From: Thermotogota bacterium
GTDB taxonomy: Bacteria; Thermotogota; Thermotogae; Thermotogales; Thermotogaceae
Assembly: GCA_030550515.1 (NCBI GenBank)
Contig: JAUQPE010000026.1
Span: 1-48,801, forward strand
DNA length: 48,801 nucleotides
Direction of reading: 5' to 3'
The position numbers were made by a program, and so were the translations under genes. Under the pieces are notes generated by a model. That model was not told the origin of the DNA, did not search any database, and saw only the letters and a list, made by a program, of their open reading frames with translations. Below, piece by piece: positions 1 through 7,552 of the stretch. Within the stretch, counting starts at the first letter, position 1; the number at the start of each line of letters is the position of its first letter.

Positions 1-51
1 GACGATTTGAAAGAAGAGGCGGGAAAACTTGGGTACAGACTACTCGTTTGA
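1..51 (+). CDS. C-terminal end of an upstream gene (partial)
   Basis: The first 17 codons read in frame as an acidic/basic tail ending GYRLLV and a TGA stop at 49-51. The next gene's ribosome binding site begins at the last base of this stop, so the two are almost certainly co-transcribed. From the context (next gene is an OppF/DppF-type ATPase) the missing part is probably the paired OppD/DppD ATPase, but 16 residues cannot show this. Confidence 0.45.
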   Translation, partial: DDLKEEAGKLGYRLLV

Positions 52-66
52 AGGAGCTGATGCAGT

Positions 67-1236
67 GTGAAAGCTGTGGAAGTTCAAAACTTGAAGAAGT
101 ACTTTCCACTGAAGAAGGGGTTCTTCATAAAGAAAACCGTGGATTTCGTCAAAGCAGTTGACGAAGTCAGTTTTTCCGTGGAGAAGGGCAAGACCTTCGC
201 ACTAGTCGGGGAATCTGGTTGTGGCAAAACAACTGTAGCCAAGACCGTCCTACGCTTGATCGAGCCTACCGCTGGTCGGATCGTCGTGGGTGGCGAGGAT
301 ACCACGTACTATTTCATGAAGGAGAGCGAGGCCAGGCGTTACCTTGTATCGACTTACGTGAACGTTTTCAAAGAGATGGTCAAGAAATCCGATCCAGAGA
401 AAATCGTGAATACTTTGGACGGAGTGGACAAAAAGTACGCAAAGATCTTCTTCGAAGAGGCAAAACAGAACGAAGAAGTCTTCCTCAACATCATGTTGGG
501 AGATCTACAGGAGAAGAGGAGACGTTTCAGGAAGAAGATTCAGATCGTCTTCCAAGACCCCATGAGCTCTTTGAATCCAAGGATGACGGTGGGAGACATT
601 CTAACGGAACCGATACTCTTTCATGGAATCGCAAAGAACAAAAAAGAGGCGATCCAGATAGCCAAAGAGCTCCTTTTGAGCGTCGGCCTGAGGGATTTTC
701 ACCTGGAGCGCTATCCACACCAGTTCAGCGGAGGGCAGAGACAAAGGATAGCGATTGCCCGCGCCATATCGATAAATCCAGAGATAATCGTGTTGGACGA
801 ACCAACCGCATCTCTTGACGTGTCGGTGCAGGCACAAATAATAAACTTGTTCCTGAAATTACAAGAGGAACATCACTTCTCTTACCTCTTCATCTCTCAC
901 GACCTCGGTTTGGTGAGGTTTGTAAGCCACGAAGTCGGTATAATGTATCTTGGAAGGATCGTAGAGATGGGAGACACAGACGAGATATTCGATAACCCCC
1001 TTCATCCGTATACACAAGCACTTCTTTCGGCGGTTCCGATACCGGATCCCAAAGTGGAACGGACGAGGAAGAGGATCATCCTGAAAGGGGGTGTACCGAG
1101 CCCTATAAACAGACCGGCCGGTTGTTTCTTCCATCCGAGGTGCCCTTACAAGATGGAAGTGTGCGAGAGGGAATACCCTGCTTTCAAGGAAACGAGCGAA
1201 GGTCATTGGGTGGCGTGCCACCTTCATTCATCGTAG
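67..1236 (+). CDS. Oligopeptide/dipeptide ABC transporter ATP-binding protein (OppF/DppF type)
   Basis: Cytoplasmic ATPase that powers uptake of peptides (in Thermotogales such systems can also carry oligosaccharides). Walker A GESGCGKTT lies at residues 48-56, the Q-loop reads IVFQDP, the signature is FSGGQRQR, Walker B is IIVLDEPTASLD, and the switch histidine follows in LFISHDLG. The C-terminal segment with GGVPSPINRPAGC and CPYKMEVC is the Oligo_HPY extension typical of OppD/OppF. GTG start with AAGGAG 9-14 bases upstream. At 389 residues it is longer than the usual ~320-330 because about 70 residues are inserted between Walker A and the Q-loop (roughly residues 80-155). It opens the recognisable part of an operon with a binding protein and two permeases. 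Confidence 0.93.
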   Translation: MKAVEVQNLKKYFPLKKGFFIKKTVDFVKAVDEVSFSVEKGKTFALVGESGCGKTTVAKTVLRLIEPTAGRIVVGGEDTTYYFMKESEARRYLVSTYVNVFKEMVKKSDPEKIVNTLDGVDKKYAKIFFEEAKQNEEVFLNIMLGDLQEKRRRFRKKIQIVFQDPMSSLNPRMTVGDILTEPILFHGIAKNKKEAIQIAKELLLSVGLRDFHLERYPHQFSGGQRQRIAIARAISINPEIIVLDEPTASLDVSVQAQIINLFLKLQEEHHFSYLFISHDLGLVRFVSHEVGIMYLGRIVEMGDTDEIFDNPLHPYTQALLSAVPIPDPKVERTRKRIILKGGVPSPINRPAGCFFHPRCPYKMEVCEREYPAFKETSEGHWVACHLHSS

Positions 1237-1251
1237 AGGGAGGTGTACGGT

Positions 1252-2994
1252 ATGAGGAGGCTGTCCGTTTTGGTTTTCTTGGTTGTGGCAACCTTCACGT
1301 TGATAGCCGCGCTTTCACCTTTTGCACACTCCGAAACGTACATCGGGGCGAACGTCACTGGCAAACACGGAGGATTCCTGATCGTCCCAACGCTCTCCGG
1401 TCCCAGGACCTGCAACGATGTGGTGGCCCAGGAGACGAGCTCAACGGACGTCATAGCAAGGTTCATGGCGAGTATGATCGCGATGGACAACTACGCCCGC
1501 ATCCATCCTGCCCTCGCAGAGAGGTGGGAGCTGAAGCAGAATCCGGACGGTAGTATGGAGATCACTTGGTATCTGCGGAAGGGAATCAAGTGGTCCGATG
1601 GGCATCCATTCACCGCTGACGATGTGGTCTTCACCATCAACGACATCTACTTCAACCCAGACATACCCAACGACATGCAAGACCTCTTCGGTGACAACTG
1701 GCCAAAGGCCGTGAAGATCGACGACTACACACTCAAGACGATCCAGAAAGAACCTTATCGTCTCGCCGTCAGGTACATAGGTGGAATCCCGATCTTCCCG
1801 AAGCATCTGGCGGAGAAGTACGTGAAAGAAGGAAGGTTCAAGGAGTTCTGGACGGTCGACGCCATCAACAAGAAGGAGATCGTGGGACTTGGACCGTTCA
1901 TACCGGTGGAGTACGTCCCAGACCAGTACGTGAAGTTCGTCAGGAACCCGTACTACTGGAAATACGACAAAGAAGGGAAGCAACTTCCATACCTCGACGG
2001 TATCATCTTCAGGATAATACCTACTCAGGACGCCCAGAGGCTTGCGTTCGAGAAGGGTGAAGTGGACGTCTACGGACCGAGGGGGGCCGAGTACGCTGAC
2101 CTCAGGAAGAAGGCTGCGGAGAAAGGTTGGGTCGTGGGTACCGGTGGTCCGAACTTCGGAACGGAGTTCATCACGTTCAACTGGAACACGCCGGATCCAG
2201 TGAAGAGGAAGTGGTTCAGGAACGAGTACTTCAGGAGGGCCGTTGCGTACGCCATCGACAAGAGGTCCATAGTGAACACGATATTCAACGGTCTTGCCGT
2301 GGAACAATGGGGACCCATCAGTGCCGCAGCCAAGGTGTATTACGACGAATCCGTTCTCAGGAAATACCCGTACAACCTCGATCTCGCCAGGACGATGCTC
2401 AAACTCGGTGGGTTCAAGTGGGACGACAAGGGAAGACTCTTGGACAGCGCCGGTAATCCCGTGAAGTTCACCATCATGACGAACGCAGGAAACCAGATCA
2501 GAGAAGGTATAGGAAACATCATAACTGATGCCTTGAAGAAACTCGGAATGGATGTAACGTTCGCACCCATCGACTTCAACACGCTGGTTCAGAAGCTGGT
2601 GAACACAGGTGATTGGGAAGCGGTCATAATAGGACTCACAGGATCCGATGAACCACAGGGTGGTGCCAACGTTTGGACGATAAAGGGTGCCCTGCACTTC
2701 TGGAACTACCACCCAGACGTGAAGGCATACGTCGACAGGGAAGACTACTACTCGCCTGACTGGGAAGCCAAGATCGATACCATATTCAAGGAGAACGTGA
2801 AGATCCTCGACCAGGAAAAGGTGAAGGCCATGTTCAGGGAATTCCAGAAATTGGTCTCTGAGAACTTGCCACTCATCTACACCGTGCAACAGCTCTACCT
2901 GTACGCCTACAGCAAGAAGCTTCACAACCTCGAACCAACCGCGTTTGGTGGTATGTGGGGTTGGAACCACGACTGTATCTGGAAAGAACAGTGA
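1252..2994 (+). CDS. Extracellular solute-binding protein, family 5 (peptide/oligosaccharide type)
   Basis: Periplasmic receptor of the peptide-type ABC importer. A positively charged start followed by a hydrophobic stretch (residues 1-27) is a signal peptide, and the mature part has the SBP family 5 pattern, for example HPALAERWELKQNPDG, the SDGHPFTADDVVFT region and RRAVAYAIDKRSIV. About 580 residues, normal for the family. A GTG at 1243 is in frame but overlaps the ribosome binding site; the ATG at 1252 sits eight bases after GGAGG and starts directly at the signal peptide, so I use it. The gene is followed by a GC-rich hairpin before the permeases. Ligand is not predictable from sequence alone. 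Confidence 0.93.
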   Translation: MRRLSVLVFLVVATFTLIAALSPFAHSETYIGANVTGKHGGFLIVPTLSGPRTCNDVVAQETSSTDVIARFMASMIAMDNYARIHPALAERWELKQNPDGSMEITWYLRKGIKWSDGHPFTADDVVFTINDIYFNPDIPNDMQDLFGDNWPKAVKIDDYTLKTIQKEPYRLAVRYIGGIPIFPKHLAEKYVKEGRFKEFWTVDAINKKEIVGLGPFIPVEYVPDQYVKFVRNPYYWKYDKEGKQLPYLDGIIFRIIPTQDAQRLAFEKGEVDVYGPRGAEYADLRKKAAEKGWVVGTGGPNFGTEFITFNWNTPDPVKRKWFRNEYFRRAVAYAIDKRSIVNTIFNGLAVEQWGPISAAAKVYYDESVLRKYPYNLDLARTMLKLGGFKWDDKGRLLDSAGNPVKFTIMTNAGNQIREGIGNIITDALKKLGMDVTFAPIDFNTLVQKLVNTGDWEAVIIGLTGSDEPQGGANVWTIKGALHFWNYHPDVKAYVDREDYYSPDWEAKIDTIFKENVKILDQEKVKAMFREFQKLVSENLPLIYTVQQLYLYAYSKKLHNLEPTAFGGMWGWNHDCIWKEQ

Positions 2995-2998
2995 TGCC

Positions 2999-3018
2999 GA
3001 GGGGGTTACGGCCCCCTC
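2999..3018 (+). terminator. GC-rich hairpin after the binding-protein gene (partial terminator/stabiliser)
   Basis: Seven-base stem GAGGGGG paired with CCCCCTC around a short loop, starting four bases after the stop codon and followed only by TTTC. The weak T-run suggests an attenuator or mRNA 3'-end stabiliser rather than a full terminator. It would let the binding protein be made in excess over the permeases downstream. Confidence 0.6.
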
Positions 3019-3049
3019 TTTCAGAAAAGAACGGATGGGGTGATGAAGT

Positions 3050-4015
3050 TTGCTCAAATACATACTGAGAAGGCTAATAATAATGGTTCCGGAACTCTTC
3101 GTGATCACTTTCATCGTCTTCATCATCATGCAAGCAGCTCCCGGCGATTTCCTGGACATGTACAGACTGGATCCTTCGGTTTCCGAAGCCTTCCTGAGGA
3201 AAATGGAGAAAGAGTTGGGGTTGGACAAACCGTGGATCGTCCAGTACGGTATCTGGCTCAAGAACTTTTTGACCGGTAACTTCGGTTACTCTTTCTATTA
3301 CAGGAGACCCGTCTCTTCGTTGATATGGGAGAGGGTGTTCGCCACGGTGATACTCTCCCTTTCTTCGTTGGCTTTTGAGTGGATCCTTGGAGTGGTCTTC
3401 GGTGTCTTCTCTGCCCTGAAGAAGTACAGCCTGTGGGACAAGATCATAACGGTGATCGCTTTCAGTGGTATCGCCTTGCCAGGGTTCTTCCTGGCCATTC
3501 TGCTCTTGTTCGTGGCCGCAAAAACTGGTTGGTTCCCCATAGCGGGTATGATCTCCGTGAACCATTTCCAGATGTCGATGTGGGAGAGATTCAAAGACAT
3601 TCTCTCACACCTCATCCTTCCAACCATTGCGTTGGGTTTTGGTGGGTTCGCCTCGTTGATGAGGTACATGAGGGGTAGTCTCTTGGACGTTCTGAACGAA
3701 GACTACGTGGAATTCGCCAGGGCGAAGGGAATGCCCGAGAGGGTCGTGATATACAAGCATGCCTTCAGGAACGCCATAAACCCCATGATCACCTTGCTCG
3801 GTTTCAGCATATCCGGCATACTGGGTGGTGCTTTGATCGTGGAGAACATCTTCTCTTGGCCTGGAATGGGAAGGTTGGTCTATCAAGCGCTTCTACAGCA
3901 GGATGTGTACGTGGTTATGGCCTCTGCGGTTATAAGCGCTATCCTGCTCGTGATAGGTAACTTGATAGCCGACATACTTTTGGCCGCTGTCGATCCAAGA
4001 GTGAGATACGAGTGA
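3050..4015 (+). CDS. ABC transporter permease, DppB/OppB type
   Basis: Integral membrane subunit of the peptide-type importer. 321 residues, the family's usual length, starting with the typical first membrane helix (YILRRLIIMVPELFVITFIVFI) and the PGD and LGLDKPWIVQY periplasmic pattern. The ATPase-contacting EAA loop is visible near residue 210-230 (DYVEFARAKGMPERVVIYKHAFRNA). TTG start, chosen because GGGGTGAT ends six bases upstream and the protein then begins exactly where DppB proteins do. The stop is 13 bases before the next permease. Confidence 0.92.
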   Translation: MLKYILRRLIIMVPELFVITFIVFIIMQAAPGDFLDMYRLDPSVSEAFLRKMEKELGLDKPWIVQYGIWLKNFLTGNFGYSFYYRRPVSSLIWERVFATVILSLSSLAFEWILGVVFGVFSALKKYSLWDKIITVIAFSGIALPGFFLAILLLFVAAKTGWFPIAGMISVNHFQMSMWERFKDILSHLILPTIALGFGGFASLMRYMRGSLLDVLNEDYVEFARAKGMPERVVIYKHAFRNAINPMITLLGFSISGILGGALIVENIFSWPGMGRLVYQALLQQDVYVVMASAVISAILLVIGNLIADILLAAVDPRVRYE

Positions 4016-4028
4016 GGGAGGAAAGGAA

Positions 4029-5579
4029 ATGGCTGAAGAAAAGATCTTGATCAGCGAAGCTGAGGTGGAATTTAAAGAAAAAATACTCTCAAGGAGAGAG
4101 CTCGCTTGGATCGCTTTCAAGAGGAACAAGCTTGGTATGTTCGGGTTGGTGGTCCTGATCGTCCTCTACCTCATGGCGCTCTTTGCCGATTTTCTCGCGC
4201 CTCATCACCCTTACGAGCAATCGCTGAGGCACTCTTTCGCCCCGAGGACGAAGGTACACAGAGAGTACAAGGGAAAAAGGGTGAAACCCTACGTTCTTCC
4301 CATGATCAGTTTCGTCGACGAGACGACTTACGAAAGGAAGTTCTTCGAGATGATCTTCCCGAACAGACTCATCGTGGACATGTTCGGCGAGGAGCACGCG
4401 TACGAGATTGGAAAGGATGGAGTCACAGGCTTCTCTTTCGTGATCGACGAAGAGTACTATGTGGTTTTGGAGGATGGGCTGGAGTTGCAGGTGGACTCTT
4501 CCACGACCGTTTTGGATTACTTTCTCGCCGGTTACAATTTGGATGTTTTGAACAGAGGAGAAGCCGAGATATCGTCGGATTCCCCAGTGGCGAAAGACAT
4601 CTACTACGCCAAGTACGGTTTTCTGTACGATATAAACTCGCCCGAAGAGATCGATCGTGTGATCGTGAAACAACGCCTGAACGCGATCATGGTGAAGAAA
4701 GGCGAAGATCTGGAACTCGTGGTTGGAAGCGTGAAAGACTACGACTACAAGATCTATCCATTCAAGTGGTTTGTGAAGTCCTGGGGAGGAGATGAGAAGA
4801 ACCGTATAGGCTATCTCTTATGGCTCATACCTTTCCACTACCACCTGTTCGGGGTGGAGAACCACGACAACAACGAGTACGTCAGGTTCTACCTCTTGGG
4901 AGCCGATCAGTTCGGGAGGGATCTATGGAGCAGGATCGTTTTCGCATCCAGGATATCCCTCTCGATAGGCTTCATAGGTATGATCGTAACCTTCTCGTTC
5001 GCCTTGGTACTTGGAGGGATCTCCGGGTACTACGGTGGCCTGTTCGATGAGTTCCTCATGAGGGTTTCGGAAGTGATCATGTCCATACCCGGTTTTTACC
5101 TCCTCATACTCCTCAGATCCCTCCTTCCCTTGGACATACCGTCAACGAGAATCTACATCATGTTGGTGTTCATACTGTCCTTCATAGGATGGGCGGGAAG
5201 GGCACGAGTCATAAGGGGAATGGTTTTGTCGATAAAGCAAAGGGAGTTCGTCGAGGCCGCGAAAGCCCTCGGTTTTTCTGACGCACACATCCTGTTCAAA
5301 CACGTGCTGCCGAACACCGCGACGTACATCATCGTCTCGGCCACGTTGGCAATCCCAGGTTACATCCTGGGCGAGGCGGGTTTGAGCTTTCTTGGCCTTG
5401 GGATAAGGGAACCAAGTGCGAGTTGGGGTCTCATGTTGGCACAGGCCCAGAACATCACTTACATGACGAAGTACCCGTGGCTTCTCATACCTGGTGCCTT
5501 CATCTTCATCACAGCCCTCTCCTTCAACTTCGTTGGAGACGCTTTGAGGGATGCCCTGGATCCAAGGTCGCTGAGATGA
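4029..5579 (+). CDS. ABC transporter permease, DppC/OppC type, with a large periplasmic insertion
   Basis: Second membrane subunit of the importer. The C-terminal half has the whole DppC core: the LGADQFGRDLWSRIVFASRIS motif near residue 290, several membrane helices, and an EAA loop (EFVEAAKALGFSDAHILFKH). The first membrane helix is at about residues 36-60. Between it and the GADQFGRD motif lie about 220 extra residues rich in charged and aromatic positions and lacking membrane helices, so the protein is 516 residues against about 300 for ordinary DppC. The inserted part should face the periplasm. ATG with GGGAGGAAAGG upstream. The stop codon is one base from the sigma-factor start. Confidence 0.92.
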   Translation: MAEEKILISEAEVEFKEKILSRRELAWIAFKRNKLGMFGLVVLIVLYLMALFADFLAPHHPYEQSLRHSFAPRTKVHREYKGKRVKPYVLPMISFVDETTYERKFFEMIFPNRLIVDMFGEEHAYEIGKDGVTGFSFVIDEEYYVVLEDGLELQVDSSTTVLDYFLAGYNLDVLNRGEAEISSDSPVAKDIYYAKYGFLYDINSPEEIDRVIVKQRLNAIMVKKGEDLELVVGSVKDYDYKIYPFKWFVKSWGGDEKNRIGYLLWLIPFHYHLFGVENHDNNEYVRFYLLGADQFGRDLWSRIVFASRISLSIGFIGMIVTFSFALVLGGISGYYGGLFDEFLMRVSEVIMSIPGFYLLILLRSLLPLDIPSTRIYIMLVFILSFIGWAGRARVIRGMVLSIKQREFVEAAKALGFSDAHILFKHVLPNTATYIIVSATLAIPGYILGEAGLSFLGLGIREPSASWGLMLAQAQNITYMTKYPWLLIPGAFIFITALSFNFVGDALRDALDPRSLR

Positions 5580-5580
5580 C

Positions 5581-6159
5581 ATGTTGAGGTACAAACTCAG
5601 GGGAAAGAGAACGGAGGTGCTCGTCCAATACGCCCAGGCAGGTTTCAAGGAAGCTATGGAGTTGATCATAGAGAAGTATTATCCGATGGTTTTGAAAATC
5701 TCTTCGAACTACTACGCCCCTTGGGCCGAAAGGGAGGACATCGTGCAGTGTGGTGTCGTGGGTTTGATAAAGGCGGTGTTCTACTTCGAAGAGGGTAAGA
5801 GTTCTTTCACGTCTTTTGCGTGGAGAAGCGTTGAATCGGAGATAAAGTCCTTCCTCACTTACTTGAACAGAAAGAAAAATAAAATGCTGTCTGACGCGAT
5901 CAGCGTTGAGCAAACTGAGGACGAGGAATTTCCCGAATACGAAATTGTGGACACATCGCGTGACGTACCGTTGGAAGTCTTCTCTGATATAATCTTAGAG
6001 AAAGTGTTGGAGAGACTGAAAGGAGCGGAGAGAGACATATTTTTGAAATGGCTAAACGGTTTTTCTTACAAGGAAATCGCGGAAGAGTTCAAGACCAGTG
6101 TGAAGAAAGTGGATAACACCGTTCAGAAAGCGAGGAGAATCATATCAGAATTAGGGTGA
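5581..6159 (+). CDS. RNA polymerase sigma factor, small sigma-70 family (SigH-like)
   Basis: Directs core RNA polymerase to an alternative promoter class. Sigma region 2 covers about residues 25-95 (YYPMVLKISSNYY, EDIVQCGVVGLIKAV, SFTSFAWRSVESEI) and region 4 is the C-terminal helix-turn-helix (FSYKEIAEEFKTSVKKVDNTVQKARR). No region 1 or recognisable region 3, and 192 residues in total, matching SigH/SpoIIAH-type and ECF-like factors. It starts one base after the peptide permease stop, so it is expressed with the transporter. T. maritima has, as I recall, a SigH-type gene in the same position. No anti-sigma gene with a cytoplasmic domain is adjacent. Target promoters unknown. Confidence 0.88.
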   Translation: MLRYKLRGKRTEVLVQYAQAGFKEAMELIIEKYYPMVLKISSNYYAPWAEREDIVQCGVVGLIKAVFYFEEGKSSFTSFAWRSVESEIKSFLTYLNRKKNKMLSDAISVEQTEDEEFPEYEIVDTSRDVPLEVFSDIILEKVLERLKGAERDIFLKWLNGFSYKEIAEEFKTSVKKVDNTVQKARRIISELG

Positions 6160-6163
6160 TAGG

Positions 6164-6778
6164 ATGAGGAAAAAAAACTGGTTTGTGTCTCTTTTAGCTT
6201 CCATGTTGGTTCTGGCCATCTTGATGTTCTTCATCCTCTCAGTCTACAACCTGATAGAGATCAGGCGTCTAGGAAGAAAATTCGAAGACCTTGAAAAGAG
6301 ATTTCTCTCAGAACTCAACTCTCCGAGAATGAAGATGATCGAAGAGCTGTTGGCTCCCAATTCTATTTTGAGCCACTACATCACGGCGTACGAGTACTTC
6401 AAAAAAGCGACGGTGGACTTGGAAAAAATATTTTCGGAGCTATACGACGACCCAACGACCGGGTACATAAGGGTCTTCATCATAGGGAACGATCCCGTTT
6501 GGGTCACGATCAGAAAGGGCGACACCGTCATCTTTTCGAGGGACCTCAAACCTGGCCTTTCCCCGTACAGGTTCTTCTACTACAAGGAGCCGAAGGTGAA
6601 GACTAGTTACGACATAACCATCCCGAGAGACGCGAGTTTGGTGGTTGGGGTGCCGAACCGCGTGTTTTTGTTGGTGTTCGGCGTCGGTACCTCTCATCAC
6701 CCAACCAAGATCGTACAGGTGACACGGAGCAGGATTGAGAACATAGCCAGGGATCTGAACCTCTACATTCCCAGGTAA
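6164..6778 (+). CDS. Membrane-anchored protein of unknown function downstream of the sigma factor
   Basis: Not recognised. Six charged/polar residues at the N-terminus are followed by one hydrophobic helix (about residues 8-30), then a coiled-coil-prone stretch (IRRLGRKFEDLEKRFLSEL) and a mostly beta-rich domain that should lie outside the membrane. It starts five bases after the sigma-factor stop behind AGGGTGAT, so it is translationally close to it. A membrane anti-sigma role is tempting, but the cytoplasmic N-terminus is too short to hold an anti-sigma domain. It is the last gene before a strong terminator. Confidence 0.75.
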   Translation: MRKKNWFVSLLASMLVLAILMFFILSVYNLIEIRRLGRKFEDLEKRFLSELNSPRMKMIEELLAPNSILSHYITAYEYFKKATVDLEKIFSELYDDPTTGYIRVFIIGNDPVWVTIRKGDTVIFSRDLKPGLSPYRFFYYKEPKVKTSYDITIPRDASLVVGVPNRVFLLVFGVGTSHHPTKIVQVTRSRIENIARDLNLYIPR

Positions 6779-6785
6779 AACAAGA

Positions 6786-6818
6786 GGAGGGACGGTACGT
6801 CCCTCCCTTTGACTTTTT
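6786..6818 (+). terminator. Rho-independent terminator of the peptide transporter/sigma operon
   Basis: Nine-base perfect stem GGAGGGACG / CGTCCCTCC with a three-base GTA loop, followed by CTTTGACTTTTT. It lies eight bases after the last stop codon of the operon. The next 140 bases to 6960 hold no gene; they contain an imperfect inverted repeat (AAGTGTTCG ... CGAACTT, 6903-6924) and a possible TATACT -10 at 6895. Confidence 0.85.
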
Positions 6819-6960
6819 AGACTTCATCGGGTCTTCAGGGGGGATCGGGGGATGGGGGGACATGCAACAACTAATTTATCCCAACACGGTAACGTATACT
6901 TGAAGTGTTCGCAAAAACGAACTTAATTTTCCCTGAAAAATCGCATGAGGTGATGGCGTT

Positions 6961-7539
6961 ATGAACATGATTCTCGTGAAGGATCTGAGATTTTTCTATT
7001 ACCCGGAAGGACTTATATTGTTCAGGAAAGAAGCGGATATGGCACGCTTCAACGTGTTGAATTATGTTTTAAATAAATTTAAAGGAGAAAAATTCGTTTT
7101 CATAAACCTATTTTGGCAGAAAGCCGATCCAATAACGGTCGAAGAGTTTGTGCTGGAACACCTTCCAAAAGATTGCGTGGTGACGGATGAACTTGTGAAG
7201 GAACTCCACATTCCGGGTGTGGAAACTTCCTTCGAATACGATTACCCGGAGTTCAGCTCTTCACCCTTCGCCACCGAATGCAAATGTTTGATCTTTTCGA
7301 ATGGCACCTTCACCGAATTGGATCTCGGTTTTTTGAGAGTCAAATTCGAGGAAGAGTTCGTGTTCGGCGACCTCGCACTTGGGTACCCCTCGAGCGACTT
7401 GGTGGTTCTTAAAGGCTTTTTGTGGCGGGAGGAATACGAAAGGTTGAAGCACGTTGAAAATGCAAAGTTCATCGGTGAGGTGTTGGACAAAGTTGGTGAC
7501 TGGACAAAATTGGAGAGAGCTCTTTTGAAGGAATTGTGA
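6961..7539 (+). CDS. Hypothetical protein paired with a YhaN-like ATPase
   Basis: Not recognised. 192 residues, soluble by composition, with no signal peptide or membrane helix. GAGGTGATGG lies just upstream of the ATG. Its stop is 13 bases before the ATPase gene, an arrangement usually used by a nuclease such as SbcD or YhaO in front of its SMC-like partner. However none of the metallophosphoesterase motifs (DxH, GDxxD, GNHE/D, GHxH) is visible, so it is either a very degenerate relative or an unrelated partner. The C-terminal third (GFLWREEYERL ... LERALLKEL) is helical and could bind the ATPase. Confidence 0.8.
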   Translation: MNMILVKDLRFFYYPEGLILFRKEADMARFNVLNYVLNKFKGEKFVFINLFWQKADPITVEEFVLEHLPKDCVVTDELVKELHIPGVETSFEYDYPEFSSSPFATECKCLIFSNGTFTELDLGFLRVKFEEEFVFGDLALGYPSSDLVVLKGFLWREEYERLKHVENAKFIGEVLDKVGDWTKLERALLKEL

Positions 7540-7552
7540 AGGGGAGATAGAT

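Noticed and set aside
1441-3261. Very long open frame on the minus strand opposite the family 5 binding-protein gene
   Set aside because: It is the shadow of a gene with strong codon bias; the plus-strand protein matches a known family end to end, and the antisense product is His/Val/Arg-rich without recognisable domains.
6164-6778. Membrane anti-sigma factor for the upstream sigma gene
   Set aside because: Only about six residues precede the membrane helix, too few for a cytoplasmic anti-sigma domain.
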